Assembly: GCF_000378825.1 (NCBI RefSeq)
Contig: NZ_KB900388.1
Location: forward strand, 3,877,654-3,941,653
Length of the DNA: 64,000 bases
Reading direction: 5' to 3'
Source: Salinispora vitiensis
Lineage (GTDB): Bacteria > Actinomycetota > Actinomycetes > Mycobacteriales > Micromonosporaceae
Part shown: one piece after another, positions 1 to 7,286 of the stretch
Layout: every line of letters starts with the position of its first letter
Position numbering within the stretch: the first letter of the stretch is position 1
Translations under genes and position numbers: made by a program
Notes under the pieces: generated by a model
Told to the model about the DNA's origin: nothing
The model's database searches: none
Seen by the model: the letters and a program-made list of their open reading frames with translations, nothing else

Positions 1-199
1 TCCGCACTGAGGGCACTGGGGTACTGCGTGGACCCGGCGTCACTGACGGGCGGGTAAACAGGTTGAGCCTAACCGATCGCCCTGCGTCAACCTTCGGTGC
101 GAATCTGTTTTGTCCGTTATATCCACAACTGGGGGGTAGGTTTTAACGTCGCCGAAACCATGCGCCCGCGGCGCCGGTGCGGTCTGGCACGATCGGTGG

Positions 200-1231
200 G
201 TGCTTCCCTCCAGCAGGCCCGAGACCGGCCGTGAGCCCTGGCCCGAACAGCCTTCCAGCGGTCCGCCCGCGCCGCGGGCCGGCGGTGACGACGGGCGGCC
301 GGAGCGCGGCGGCCCACGCCGAGCCCGACGGGACGGGGACCCGGGCCGTCGGGCTCCGGGCGATCCCGGTGACGGCCAGGACCAGGACGCGGAGGAGACC
401 CCGCCGGTCGCGGTGCGTCGATCCGTCGCGTTGGCCGTCGCCGGCTTCGCGGTGCTGCTCGGGATGGGCCTGGCGCTGGCGGCGCAGACCAGCGGCCCGG
501 GGCACCGGATACCGTTCACGGTCGTCATCTTCGGCGTCCAGGCGCTCTCGGTGCTGGCCTGGACGATGGCGTTTCGCCCACCAGCGCTGATGACGGTGGC
601 CGGGGTGGGTGCCGCCGCCGCGATCGTCGCCGACACCGTCGCCGTCCGCAGTGATCCGGCCCGGCTGATGCCGCTGGTGCAGGTCCTGCTGGTCGGCCTG
701 GTCGCTGCGGTCGCGGGGCAGTTCATCCGGCGGGTGGACCGGGCGCAGGTTCTCGAATCGCTGCGTGGCACCGTGCTCATCGTCGCCGGGTCCGTCGCCC
801 TGCCCACCATGATCGTGCTCACCCGGATCCCGATGGGCACCCAGGTCCTCACGGTCTGCCTGGTCGCGGCCGGGGCCGCGCTCGCCGTAGCCCGGATCGC
901 CGACGCGTTCGCCGCCTGGCCCCGGCTGGCCCCCCAGGTGCCACGGGGCGCCGTCGGCGTGGTTGGCGGCGCCATGGTCGGCACCATGATCAGCGCGGTC
1001 CTGGGCAGCTACCTCGTCACCCCGTTCACCCCGACCCGGGCTGCGATCATGGGGCTCGTCGCGGCGGTCGTCGCCGTCCTGGCCGACCTCGCCGTCGGGT
1101 TTGCCGAGGTGGGTCGGGAAATGGCCGGTGAGCCGACCCCCGGGTGGGCCATTCAGCACATCCAGGGTCCACTCACCGGCTTCGCCCTCGCCGCGCCGGC
1201 CGCGTACATCCTGTGTCATCTGGTCCTCTGA
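200..1231 (+). CDS. Multi-pass membrane protein of unknown function
   Basis: The first ~70 residues are Pro/Arg/Asp/Gly-rich and probably cytoplasmic. From about residue 72 onward there are eight or so hydrophobic segments, many of the Val/Ala/Leu-rich kind, ending at a hydrophobic C-terminus. I do not recognise a catalytic motif. A GTG at 413 just before the first membrane helix is an alternative start that would remove the disordered leader; no strong ribosome binding site decides between them. It lies 101 bases ahead of the LmeA-type gene in the same direction, so the pair may act together at the envelope. The product is certainly a membrane protein; its role is unknown. Confidence 0.7.
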   Translation: MLPSSRPETGREPWPEQPSSGPPAPRAGGDDGRPERGGPRRARRDGDPGRRAPGDPGDGQDQDAEETPPVAVRRSVALAVAGFAVLLGMGLALAAQTSGPGHRIPFTVVIFGVQALSVLAWTMAFRPPALMTVAGVGAAAAIVADTVAVRSDPARLMPLVQVLLVGLVAAVAGQFIRRVDRAQVLESLRGTVLIVAGSVALPTMIVLTRIPMGTQVLTVCLVAAGAALAVARIADAFAAWPRLAPQVPRGAVGVVGGAMVGTMISAVLGSYLVTPFTPTRAAIMGLVAAVVAVLADLAVGFAEVGREMAGEPTPGWAIQHIQGPLTGFALAAPAAYILCHLVL

Positions 1232-1332
1232 GCGGTCGGAGCGCCACCGGTCCGGGTAGCCTCGCCGCAGCGACGGCGGTGCCGGGGAGGACGACGGCGG
1301 TGACAGAAGCGATGGCGGTGCCAGGAGGAGCT

Positions 1333-2124
1333 GTGACGACCGAGGAGCGCCCGTACCAGGACGAACGCCCCCGATCCCGGCGTGGGCGACGCGTACTCGT
1401 CGTGCTCCTGGTCCTGCTTCTGGGCCTGGTCGGGCTGGTGGTGGTGGCTGACCGGGTGGCAGCGGGGGTCGCCGAACGCGCACTGACCGAGCAGGTTCGC
1501 GAGGAGCTCGTCAAGGAGGGTGTTCAGGCCGGGCCGCCCGAGGTCGAGATCGGCGGCTTTCCCTTCGTCACCCAGGTCCTCGACGGCCACTACGAGCGCA
1601 TCTCCATCCGGCTCGCTGAGGTCCGGGGATCAGTCCAGGGCGACGTGCTGGCCCTGCCGACCCTCGACATCGACGCCTACGACGTGACCGCCTCGCTGGA
1701 CACCCTTCGTTCCGGACGGGGCGGGGTGACCGCCGGGAGCGTCACCGGCACCGGCACCATCAGCTACGAGAGCCTCGCCGCCCGGCTCGACCAGGAGGGG
1801 CTGACGCTGGGGGAGCGGGACGGCCGACTCGCGGTGACCGCCCCGGTGGAGCTCCTCGGGCAGCGGGTGCCGGTCAGCGGCATCGCCGACATCACGGTTG
1901 ACCAGGGCCAGGTGTCGCTGCGGTTCACCGACCTGACCGCCGAGGGCATACCGAACGGCTCGCTGGTCCGGGCGTTGCTGAGCACCTTCGCCGAGGGCAT
2001 CTCCGTTGACCTGCCGCTGCCGGTGCTCCCGTTCGACCTCACCGTCAGTGAGGTCCGGCCGCTACCCGAAGGGCTCCAGGTCACCGCGGAGGCGGCCGAG
2101 GTGCCGATCCACGCGGCGAGTTGA
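1333..2124 (+). CDS. DUF2993 (LmeA-type) membrane-anchored lipid-binding protein
   Basis: A short basic N-terminus (RSRRGRR) is followed by one Leu/Val-rich membrane helix at about residues 18-38 and then a roughly 220-residue periplasmic domain of the DUF2993 type, with the family-like phrase EVEIGGFPFVTQVLDGHY near its start. In mycobacteria the DUF2993 protein LmeA binds phosphoinositides and is needed for mannan/lipomannan maturation; extending that role to this protein is inference. The GTG at 1333 is preferred because AGGAGG lies about 5 bases upstream; an in-frame ATG at 1312 has nothing comparable. The stop codon sits inside a 17-bp tandem repeat. Confidence 0.8.
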   Translation: MTTEERPYQDERPRSRRGRRVLVVLLVLLLGLVGLVVVADRVAAGVAERALTEQVREELVKEGVQAGPPEVEIGGFPFVTQVLDGHYERISIRLAEVRGSVQGDVLALPTLDIDAYDVTASLDTLRSGRGGVTAGSVTGTGTISYESLAARLDQEGLTLGERDGRLAVTAPVELLGQRVPVSGIADITVDQGQVSLRFTDLTAEGIPNGSLVRALLSTFAEGISVDLPLPVLPFDLTVSEVRPLPEGLQVTAEAAEVPIHAAS

Positions 2125-2165
2125 GTCACGTGGCGAGCTGAGTCACGTGGCGAGTTGAGTCGCGT
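2115..2165. repeat. Three tandem 17-bp repeats over the LmeA-type gene's stop codon
   Basis: Three head-to-tail copies of GGCGAGTTGAGTCACGT occupy 2115-2131, 2132-2148 and 2149-2165. Copy 2 differs by one base (GGCGAGC) and copy 3 by one base (GTCGCGT). The first copy contains the last codons and the TGA of the upstream gene, so the array appears to have grown from the gene end. Confidence 0.9.
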
Positions 2166-2227
2166 ACTCGTCCCGGATGGTGGTTGAGCGGTGGCGCACG
2201 GCGACATCGCTGGTAGTCTCGCTGCCC

Positions 2228-2332
2228 ATGGGGATGTTCCTCACCAAACGGCGCGCGGTCGACCTGTGCCGTGTGGCCACCTGCCTGTGTTGCCCTGTCC
2301 GGTTGACGGCGGGGCTGTTCTCGGTCGCCTGA
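2228..2332 (+). CDS. Cys-rich leader peptide upstream of the sulfurtransferase gene (34 aa)
   Basis: A 34-codon reading frame starts at ATG 2228 (second ATG at 2234) and ends at TGA 2330-2332, 183 bases before the sulfurtransferase start. The peptide contains LTKRRAVDLCRV followed by a Cys-dense stretch; cysteines are at residues 14, 19, 21 and 22. The basic LTxRRxVDL signature followed by Cys codons is typical of the short leader peptides found upstream of sulfur-assimilation genes in actinobacteria. In mycobacteria such poly-Cys uORFs attenuate expression according to cysteine supply. The function here is inferred from composition and position. No clear intrinsic terminator was recognised in the 2333-2515 leader. 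Confidence 0.7.
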   Translation: MGMFLTKRRAVDLCRVATCLCCPVRLTAGLFSVA

Positions 2333-2515
2333 CGCGGCCTCCCAGCGTCCAGGGCCTGCGCACCTGACCGGTGCCCCCTCCTGCGCCAAGCAGCGGCGCC
2401 GTCGCACGAACCCGTGATCCCGATCCGAGCCATGGGTCCCGCGCGTGGTGAACCACTGACGCACCATGACTTCCCGCGCGCTGGCTCACCATCCATCCTC
2501 ACCAGGAGTGATCTG

Positions 2516-3364
2516 ATGAGTCGTGACACCGCACTCGTCTCGGCCGACTGGGCCGAGAAGAACCTCGAAACCCCGGGTGTCGTCTTCGTCGAGGTCGACG
2601 AGGACACCTCGGCCTACGACACCGGCCACCTGCCCGGTGCGATCAAACTGGACTGGAAGACCGACCTACAGGACCAGGTCCGCCGGGACTTCGTGAACAA
2701 GGACCAGTTCGCGGCGCTGCTCTCCGAGCGCGGCATCGCCAACGACGACACCGTCGTCCTCTACGGCGGCAACAACAACTGGTTCGCCGCGTACGCGTAC
2801 TGGTATTTCGCGCTCTACGGCCACCGTGAGGTCCGGCTGCTCGACGGCGGTCGCAAGAGGTGGGAGCTGGACGCCCGCCCGCTGACCACCGAGGTGGTGT
2901 CCCGTCCGGCGGCCCGGTACGTGGCGCAGCAGCCGGACCACACCATCCGGGCGTTCCGCGACGAGGTGGTCGCCGCCATCGGTACGAAGAACCTGGTCGA
3001 CGTGCGTAGCCCCGACGAGTACGCGGGCCGCCTGCTCGCCCCCGCCCACCTGCCGCAAGAGCAGGCGCAGCGCGCGGGCCACGTGCCCACCGCGATCAGC
3101 GTGCCGTGGTCCAGGGCGGCCAACGAGGACGGCACCTTCAAGTCCGACCAGGAGCTGCGGGATATCTACGCCGCTGCCGGGCTGGACGACAGCCGGGAGA
3201 GCATCGCCTACTGCCGGATCGGTGAGCGCTCCTCGCACACCTGGTTCGTGCTCCAGGAGCTGCTCGGCCACCGGAACGTGAAGAACTACGACGGCTCCTG
3301 GACCGAGTACGGCTCGCTGGTCGGCGTGCCGGTGGCGCTCGGCGACGAGCCGGGGAAGGAGTGA
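2516..3364 (+). CDS. cysA2: Thiosulfate sulfurtransferase (rhodanese, CysA2/SseA type)
   Basis: This 282-aa protein has the two-rhodanese-domain layout: an inactive N-terminal domain beginning SADWAEKNL and a C-terminal domain with RSPDEYAG and the active-site loop YCRIGERSSHTW, where Cys233 is the persulfide-carrying residue. It transfers sulfane sulfur from thiosulfate or similar donors to thiophilic acceptors. The start at 2516 has AGGAG seven bases upstream; upstream in-frame codons lack this. It is followed by the DUF1416 gene with a 6-base gap, and preceded by a Cys-rich leader peptide, which suggests cysteine-responsive control. Family assignment is firm, physiological donor unknown. 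Confidence 0.93.
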   Translation: MSRDTALVSADWAEKNLETPGVVFVEVDEDTSAYDTGHLPGAIKLDWKTDLQDQVRRDFVNKDQFAALLSERGIANDDTVVLYGGNNNWFAAYAYWYFALYGHREVRLLDGGRKRWELDARPLTTEVVSRPAARYVAQQPDHTIRAFRDEVVAAIGTKNLVDVRSPDEYAGRLLAPAHLPQEQAQRAGHVPTAISVPWSRAANEDGTFKSDQELRDIYAAAGLDDSRESIAYCRIGERSSHTWFVLQELLGHRNVKNYDGSWTEYGSLVGVPVALGDEPGKE

Positions 3365-3369
3365 ACGTC

Positions 3370-3696
3370 GTGACTGCTTCGACCACGGCCGGGTGCGCCG
3401 CCCCCGATCAGGCCGCCCCGCTGCCGGCCAGCCTCGACCTGGAGAAGGAGACCGTGATCACCGGCCTTGTCCGCGACGCCGCGGGTGAGCCGGTGGCCGG
3501 GGCGTACGTCCGCCTGCTCGACTCCACCGACGAGTTCACCGCCGAGGTGGTCACCTCGCCGGCCGGGCAGTTCCGCTTCTTCGCGGCGCCGGGCACGTGG
3601 CGACTGCGGGCACTGTCCCGGCACGGCAACGGCGACCTCGTCATCACCGCCAGCCGGGGCATCAACGAGACGACCGTCCCGGTAGCCCTCGACTGA
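3370..3696 (+). CDS. sseC: DUF1416 (SseC-type) protein
   Basis: This 108-aa protein has a carboxypeptidase-regulatory-like beta-sandwich pattern (ETVITGLVRDAAGEPVAGAYVRLL ... GQFRFFAAPGTWRLRAL), the mark of DUF1416. The family is almost always encoded next to a CysA2-type rhodanese in actinobacteria, which is also the case here, so a role in sulfur transfer or sulfated metabolite handling is inferred. GTG 3370 is chosen because GGAAGGAG sits about 8 bases before it; GTG 3361, which overlaps the upstream stop, would place that site directly on the codon. The gene ends just before a hairpin shared with a convergent reading frame. Confidence 0.88.
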   Translation: MTASTTAGCAAPDQAAPLPASLDLEKETVITGLVRDAAGEPVAGAYVRLLDSTDEFTAEVVTSPAGQFRFFAAPGTWRLRALSRHGNGDLVITASRGINETTVPVALD

Positions 3697-3713
3697 CACC
3701 CCGCGCTGTCTGC

Positions 3714-3746
3714 CTGCGGCCCGTTACCTCTGGTGGCGGGCCGCAG
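3714..3746. terminator. Bidirectional hairpin between convergent genes
   Basis: CTGCGGCCCG (3714-3723) and CGGGCCGCAG (3737-3746) form a perfect 10-bp stem with a 13-base loop. It lies just after the DUF1416 gene and overlaps the end of the convergent gene on the minus strand, so it could terminate both. There is no U-tract. Confidence 0.55.
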
Positions 3747-4050
3747 CCGTCCGGTCGCGTCGGGCGCGGCCGGCGATGGGCTGGAGGAACCGTCGGGAAC
3801 AGCCGCCGTCGTGCTCGGGCCGCAGCCGGCAGCGCCAGCCGTGTTCCAGTAGCCGGTCACAGCAGACCTGATGGTGTACGTCGGGTGCGCCGGTGACGGA
3901 GACGGTTGTCTCGCCGAGCACCAGCTCGGGCAGGAAGCCCAGGGAGCGGGCCAACGAGCGGGCGAGCAGGCGCGCGCCGGCGAGGTCGTCGGCGTGCAGG
4001 GTCGGGTGAGCATCGGCTTGTAGAGGTGCCGGGATGCGTGATCGAATCAA
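3724..4050 (-). CDS. Small Cys/His-containing hypothetical protein
   Basis: I do not recognise this 108-aa product. It has a plausible soluble core: DDLAGARLLARSLARSLGFLPELVLGETTVSV followed by PDVHHQVCCDRLLEH and a region with spaced Cys and His (CCDRLLEHGWRCRLRPEHDGGC) that could bind metal. The last ~20 residues are Arg-rich and low in complexity. Its stop lies in a hairpin shared with the converging DUF1416 gene, which supports a real transcription unit ending there. The start is uncertain; ATG codons at 4050 and GTG/ATG codons further in are possible. It marks the left edge of the accessory block. Confidence 0.45.
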   Translation of the reverse strand: MIRSRIPAPLQADAHPTLHADDLAGARLLARSLARSLGFLPELVLGETTVSVTGAPDVHHQVCCDRLLEHGWRCRLRPEHDGGCSRRFLQPIAGRARRDRTAAARHQR

Positions 4051-4070
4051 CGAGCCACGCGAGGAGCGCC

Positions 4071-4310
4071 ATGCCTGCTGTACCGGATTACCTGAGAATC
4101 TCTAACCGAATCATGTCGGACGTCGAGAGCGGCAAGCTCAAGCCGGGTGACAAGCTTCCGTCGATCGCCCAGCTCTGCGAGCTGTATCAGGTCGGCGCGT
4201 CCACGATCCGCCAAGTGTCTATCCGGCTGGAGGCGCTGGAGGTGATCAACCGCCACCAGGGCAAGGGTGTCTTCGTGACCGATCCGAAGACGTGGCTCCG
4301 GAAGCCCTGA
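4071..4310 (+). CDS. Mini GntR-type regulator, winged helix only (copy 1)
   Basis: This 79-aa protein is essentially one GntR-family winged-helix domain: DYLRISNRIMSDVESGKLKPGDKLPSIAQLCELYQVGASTIRQVSIRLEALEVI ends in the wing GKGVFVTDP. No effector-binding domain follows; the protein stops 8 residues after the wing. GAGGAG lies 5 bases before ATG 4071. A second gene of identical length and near-identical 3' half follows 133 bases downstream. Possible roles include a DNA-binding partner for a separate sensor, or a dominant competitor at GntR sites; both are speculation. Confidence 0.82.
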   Translation: MPAVPDYLRISNRIMSDVESGKLKPGDKLPSIAQLCELYQVGASTIRQVSIRLEALEVINRHQGKGVFVTDPKTWLRKP

Positions 4311-4443
4311 GCCACCGGCTTTGCCTGGCTATCCGATGCCGGCACGTCAACCATTCTTCCTGGCTGAACGGGTCGGGGTGAGCCGTGCCCAGCCACCCCG
4401 ACCGGGGGATCGAGCCCTTACTCATTGCCACGCGAGGAGTGAG

Positions 4444-4683
4444 ATGCCAGCGACACCGGACTACATCCGGATCTCCGATGAGATCATTGATGACATCAGG
4501 TCAGGCCGATACAGAGCGGGGGACAAGCTGCCCTCGATCGCTCAGCTCTGCGAGCGGTACGGCGTAAGTCCGTCCACGATCCAGCTCGTCAACGTACGGC
4601 TGGAGGCGCTGGAGGTGATCAACCGCCACCAGGGCAAGGGTGTCTTCGTGACTGATCCGAAGACGTGGCTCCGTAAACCCTGA
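4444..4683 (+). CDS. Mini GntR-type regulator, winged helix only (copy 2)
   Basis: This is also 79 aa and is a paralogue of the preceding gene. The last 28 residues (from RLEALEVI to the C-terminal KP) are identical in the two proteins, and the DNA there differs at only three synonymous positions. The recognition-helix region differs (VSPSTIQLVNV against VGASTIRQVSI), so the two may read different DNA sites or have begun to diverge. GAGGAG lies about 6 bases before ATG 4444. The pattern of a conserved wing and a diverged recognition helix suggests recent duplication or gene conversion. Confidence 0.82.
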   Translation: MPATPDYIRISDEIIDDIRSGRYRAGDKLPSIAQLCERYGVSPSTIQLVNVRLEALEVINRHQGKGVFVTDPKTWLRKP

Positions 4684-4776
4684 GTCAGTGGCTCGCCCGG
4701 CCATTGGACGAGGCGGAACCGAATTCCTCCGGCTATCCAACGGTCGATCGGGATCCGATGTAGATCAACGACGAGC

Positions 4777-5160
4777 CTAGGCGTCACGGAACGAGCGGGG
4801 TAGCCGATGGTCCGCGGCGATCGCGGCGATCACGACCATGGCCTCCACCGCGAGTAGCACAAAGATCACGCGTACGCCGCCGAGTTGGAGGCGGGAGTTG
4901 GCGAACAGGTTCATCCCCATGTCGACCGCCGTCACCGCAGCGGCCAGGCCGATAGTGGCGATAGCCGTCCGGGTGGGCAGCGACCGGATCTTTCCCTTGG
5001 GGAACTGAGCGGCATACGCACCCGGCGAGCCGAACTGGTGGGCCGGCTCCTGCCCGGAGTCGTCGGAGCGGCGGCGTACCTCCCGCAGAATCTCGGCGAT
5101 CTGCGGCTCCGGGAGGCGACGGAGTCGGAGCTGGAAGGCGAGGTTGGCGTAGTAGCTCAC
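4777..5160 (-). CDS. HAAS-like small membrane protein
   Basis: The 127-aa product begins SYYANLAFQLRLRRLPEPQIAEILREVRRRSDDSGQEPAHQFGSPGAYAAQF, which looks like the HAAS/DUF1700 helical domain that ends in a Phe-Gly/Pro-x-x-Tyr-A motif. Two hydrophobic helices follow (about residues 66-85 and 93-115). HAAS proteins are normally encoded next to a PadR regulator and report cell-envelope states; no PadR gene is adjacent here, but two small GntR genes are. GTG 5160 is chosen as start because the family-like sequence begins there; upstream codons are Arg/Trp-rich and look non-coding. Confidence 0.65.
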   Translation of the reverse strand: MSYYANLAFQLRLRRLPEPQIAEILREVRRRSDDSGQEPAHQFGSPGAYAAQFPKGKIRSLPTRTAIATIGLAAAVTAVDMGMNLFANSRLQLGGVRVIFVLLAVEAMVVIAAIAADHRLPRSFRDA

Positions 5161-5232
5161 TTCGGCTCCATCCCCCGGACGCATTCGACACCGCCATCTT
5201 GACCACACCGATCAACGGGACCACTACCGTCT

Positions 5233-5260
5233 CACGTGTTCGCGGCCGGTTCTACCGCTG
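5233..5260 (+). repeat. 28-bp direct repeat, left copy
   Basis: The bases at 5233-5260, beginning CACGTGTTCGCGG and ending CTACCGCTG, are repeated exactly at 8276-8303 in the same orientation. The copies bracket the lipoprotein and the YbaB/WXG-like genes. Flanking bases beyond the repeat do not match over any length. Confidence 0.85.
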
Positions 5261-5443
5261 GCGGCGACGGTGGCGGGGGATGACCGGGTACGCGGCGATG
5301 GCGGGTTGGACGGCCGGCGTGCCGCAGACGACGTTGACCGGCATGTGCCCACACCGCATCGGCCGATACTCAGCACAGGCCAACACCCGGCTGGAGCACC
5401 AGCCATCGAGAGTGCACGGTCATCGCCGGCCAGGGACAATGAT

Positions 5444-5449
5444 TATATT
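5444..5449 (+). promoter_or_regulatory. Putative -10 box (TATATT) of the lipoprotein gene
   Basis: TATATT lies in an AT-rich island unusual for this DNA, with 7 bases between it and the ATG at 5457. This spacing would place the transcript start at or next to the start codon, giving a leaderless mRNA. Confidence 0.45.
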
Positions 5450-5456
5450 TGAGCTC

Positions 5457-6101
5457 ATGCCTGACTCGTCCGTCGGTTCCCGCCTGGCCGCCGCCTTCGT
5501 CATTGTTCTCGCCCTCAGCGGCTGCGCCGGGAGCAGACCCGAGCTCACACCCGTGGCCACGCCTCCCAGCCCGCCGCAGACCTCAACCGATGCCATGGAC
5601 AGCGACCCTTCGCCTACCGGCCCTTCCTACGATGCGGCGAAGCTGGACCTTTGTGCACGTACGGACCTGGACCACATCGCCGACCTGGCGGTGACGGTGA
5701 CAGGCACCAACCCGGGACCATTCATGGGGAACCCTGACGCTGCGTGTCTGTTCGAGATGCGCACCGAGACGGAGCGCCCAGTAAGCCTGAAAGTCGAGGT
5801 GTACACGCCCGTCAGCGCTGACCAGGCCCGCCTACGCTACCAAGCTACACAGCAAGTCACCGTCATGACGCCGGTGGGAGCTATTGCTGGCTTAGGCGAC
5901 GAGGCCGAGGCGTTTTACAAGAAGTCCGCACCGGGCACCGAGTATAAATATACTGAATACCTGGTACATTCCCGCACCGGAAACCTAGTGGTGGAAGTGT
6001 GGATTTCCGTCGGCGATGATTCATACCTCCCGATGTCAACCCTGGCCCCGAAAGCCCTGGCCATCCTCACAGACACCCAGGCGGCAGTACCTGAGGTGTG
6101 A
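5457..6101 (+). CDS. Secreted lipoprotein of unknown function
   Basis: The N-terminus is a lipoprotein signal peptide ending in the lipobox LALSGC, so the mature protein would be lipid-anchored at about Cys23. A Pro/Thr/Ser-rich spacer follows and then a compact ~150-residue domain with two Cys (LDLCARTDLDHIADL and AACLFEMR), which resembles the DUF3558-type lipoproteins of actinobacteria; that likeness is a judgement by eye. ATG 5457 fits a leaderless start; ATG 5439 would add six residues before the signal peptide. It faces the WXG-like operon convergently, with 39 bases between them. Confidence 0.75.
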   Translation: MPDSSVGSRLAAAFVIVLALSGCAGSRPELTPVATPPSPPQTSTDAMDSDPSPTGPSYDAAKLDLCARTDLDHIADLAVTVTGTNPGPFMGNPDAACLFEMRTETERPVSLKVEVYTPVSADQARLRYQATQQVTVMTPVGAIAGLGDEAEAFYKKSAPGTEYKYTEYLVHSRTGNLVVEVWISVGDDSYLPMSTLAPKALAILTDTQAAVPEV

Positions 6102-6140
6102 ATCAACCGAGAACACTACGCCCCCTCTGTGGCAGGCCTC

Positions 6141-6923
6141 TCATCCGTGGACAGCTTGTGGCCACATCCCGTCGGGGAAATTCATGTGGTCTCCAACCTC
6201 AGCATGGATATCCCGCACATTGCCCAAGGCCTCCACGAAACGTGCCCCAATGTCAAGCAAATTATCAAGACCGGCAGTCACAAGACCACCCACTATTTCG
6301 GCGAGGGTGGAGATAGCCCAAGGTATGTCAATCACTGTGAGTGCCTCGATCGCGGCCTTCGTCAACTCGCCGGCAATGTCAGTCACGACCTTAGCGAGTC
6401 CGATGGCGTAATCGACGTTTCTCTGGGCGATATTGTATAGCCACTGGCTGATGAAGTCCGACTTCTCCACGACATCTTTGGCTGCGGCCGCCTGGGTGGC
6501 CACCTTGACCGAGTAGGCTTCTGCCGCTGCGCCGGTCCAGTAGGTGAAGTCTTCGCTAGCCGATTTGCTAATACCGGAGGGAAGTGCGGAAGCGGGTGTG
6601 TAGACCTCGTGTAGCCATCGAAAACTAGCAACGATTAGTGACACTACCGGAAGCTGCCTCTCGAGGGCATGATTCACCCGCTCGATGACGGCATTCAAAG
6701 CATCGCGGACTTCGTCAAGATTGTTCTTCATCCACCATTGTGCAGCCCAAACCGTCGGGCCACCGAGCGCTCCCTTCCAGTCCAGTGCAAAGTCGACAAT
6801 TTTGTCGAAAGACTCGACCGCCTTGTCAATGCCCTCGCGAATTTGGTCAAATGCCTTGTTGAAAGGCTCAATGAACTCCGATTCGACAAGTACTTGCTGC
6901 ACCCGCTCGCGCCCCTCACTCAA
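6141..6923 (-). CDS. WXG-like alpha-helical protein, type VII secretion-like
   Basis: The 260-aa protein is predicted to be almost wholly helical. At residues 129-131 it has WTG in the context YWTGAAAEAY, the W-x-G turn followed by small residues and Tyr that marks the WXG100/ESX fold, but placed mid-protein with helical segments on both sides. No toxin domain or conserved catalytic residues are apparent in the C-terminal half, which contains amphipathic or weakly hydrophobic helices. Its start overlaps the end of the preceding gene by 8 bases, so the two are translationally coupled. Likely a T7SS substrate or scaffold; no secretion ATPase is encoded in this window. Confidence 0.6.
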   Translation of the reverse strand: MSEGRERVQQVLVESEFIEPFNKAFDQIREGIDKAVESFDKIVDFALDWKGALGGPTVWAAQWWMKNNLDEVRDALNAVIERVNHALERQLPVVSLIVASFRWLHEVYTPASALPSGISKSASEDFTYWTGAAAEAYSVKVATQAAAAKDVVEKSDFISQWLYNIAQRNVDYAIGLAKVVTDIAGELTKAAIEALTVIDIPWAISTLAEIVGGLVTAGLDNLLDIGARFVEALGNVRDIHAEVGDHMNFPDGMWPQAVHG

Positions 6924-7269
6924 TTCTGAAAGCTTCTTCGGCCTCAGGTTCAGCCGCTGTGTAAATCTGGTTTAGCTTCAGGGAAATCACCTCGTCTGCC
7001 CGATCGTACTCGTCGGCCATGCGCCGCAGGGCTTCCCCGATTTGCTCGAACTCCGGCGCCGCGCCACCGAGGACTCCCGCCAAAAAAGACTGGAATTTCC
7101 GGTATGCATCGGAGTGGAGGAGGGCGTTCGCGTCACCGATAAAGAAAGCCGAGTCGTCGAGTTCAAGGCCTTCCACCGCTCTCTTGATATTAGCAGCTTG
7201 ATCCGCCAGCTTGAACCACTTGCCGCCTTCATTGTAGATGGCCTCGGTGATGACATTTAGTTCCTGCAT
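6916..7269 (-). CDS. Small helical ESX/WXG100-like partner protein
   Basis: This 117-aa, strongly acidic helical protein looks like an ESX-type helical hairpin: helix, a turn around AFFIGDANALLHSD, then a second long helix containing RRMADEYDRADEV. Y88-D-R-A-D92 matches the YxxxD/E general secretion signal of type VII substrates. A canonical W-x-G is not present in the turn. It sits between a YbaB-like gene (upstream) and the WXG-like gene (downstream, 8-base overlap), suggesting a secreted heterodimer. The assignment rests on pattern and context only. Confidence 0.6.
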   Translation of the reverse strand: MQELNVITEAIYNEGGKWFKLADQAANIKRAVEGLELDDSAFFIGDANALLHSDAYRKFQSFLAGVLGGAAPEFEQIGEALRRMADEYDRADEVISLKLNQIYTAAEPEAEEAFRIE

Positions 7270-7286
7270 ACGAGATACCCTTACAT

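Noticed and set aside
40..1483. Long minus-strand frames opposite the first membrane protein gene
   Set aside because: Pro/Arg/Gly/Asp-rich sequence without domain pattern; mirror frames of a GC-rich gene on the plus strand.
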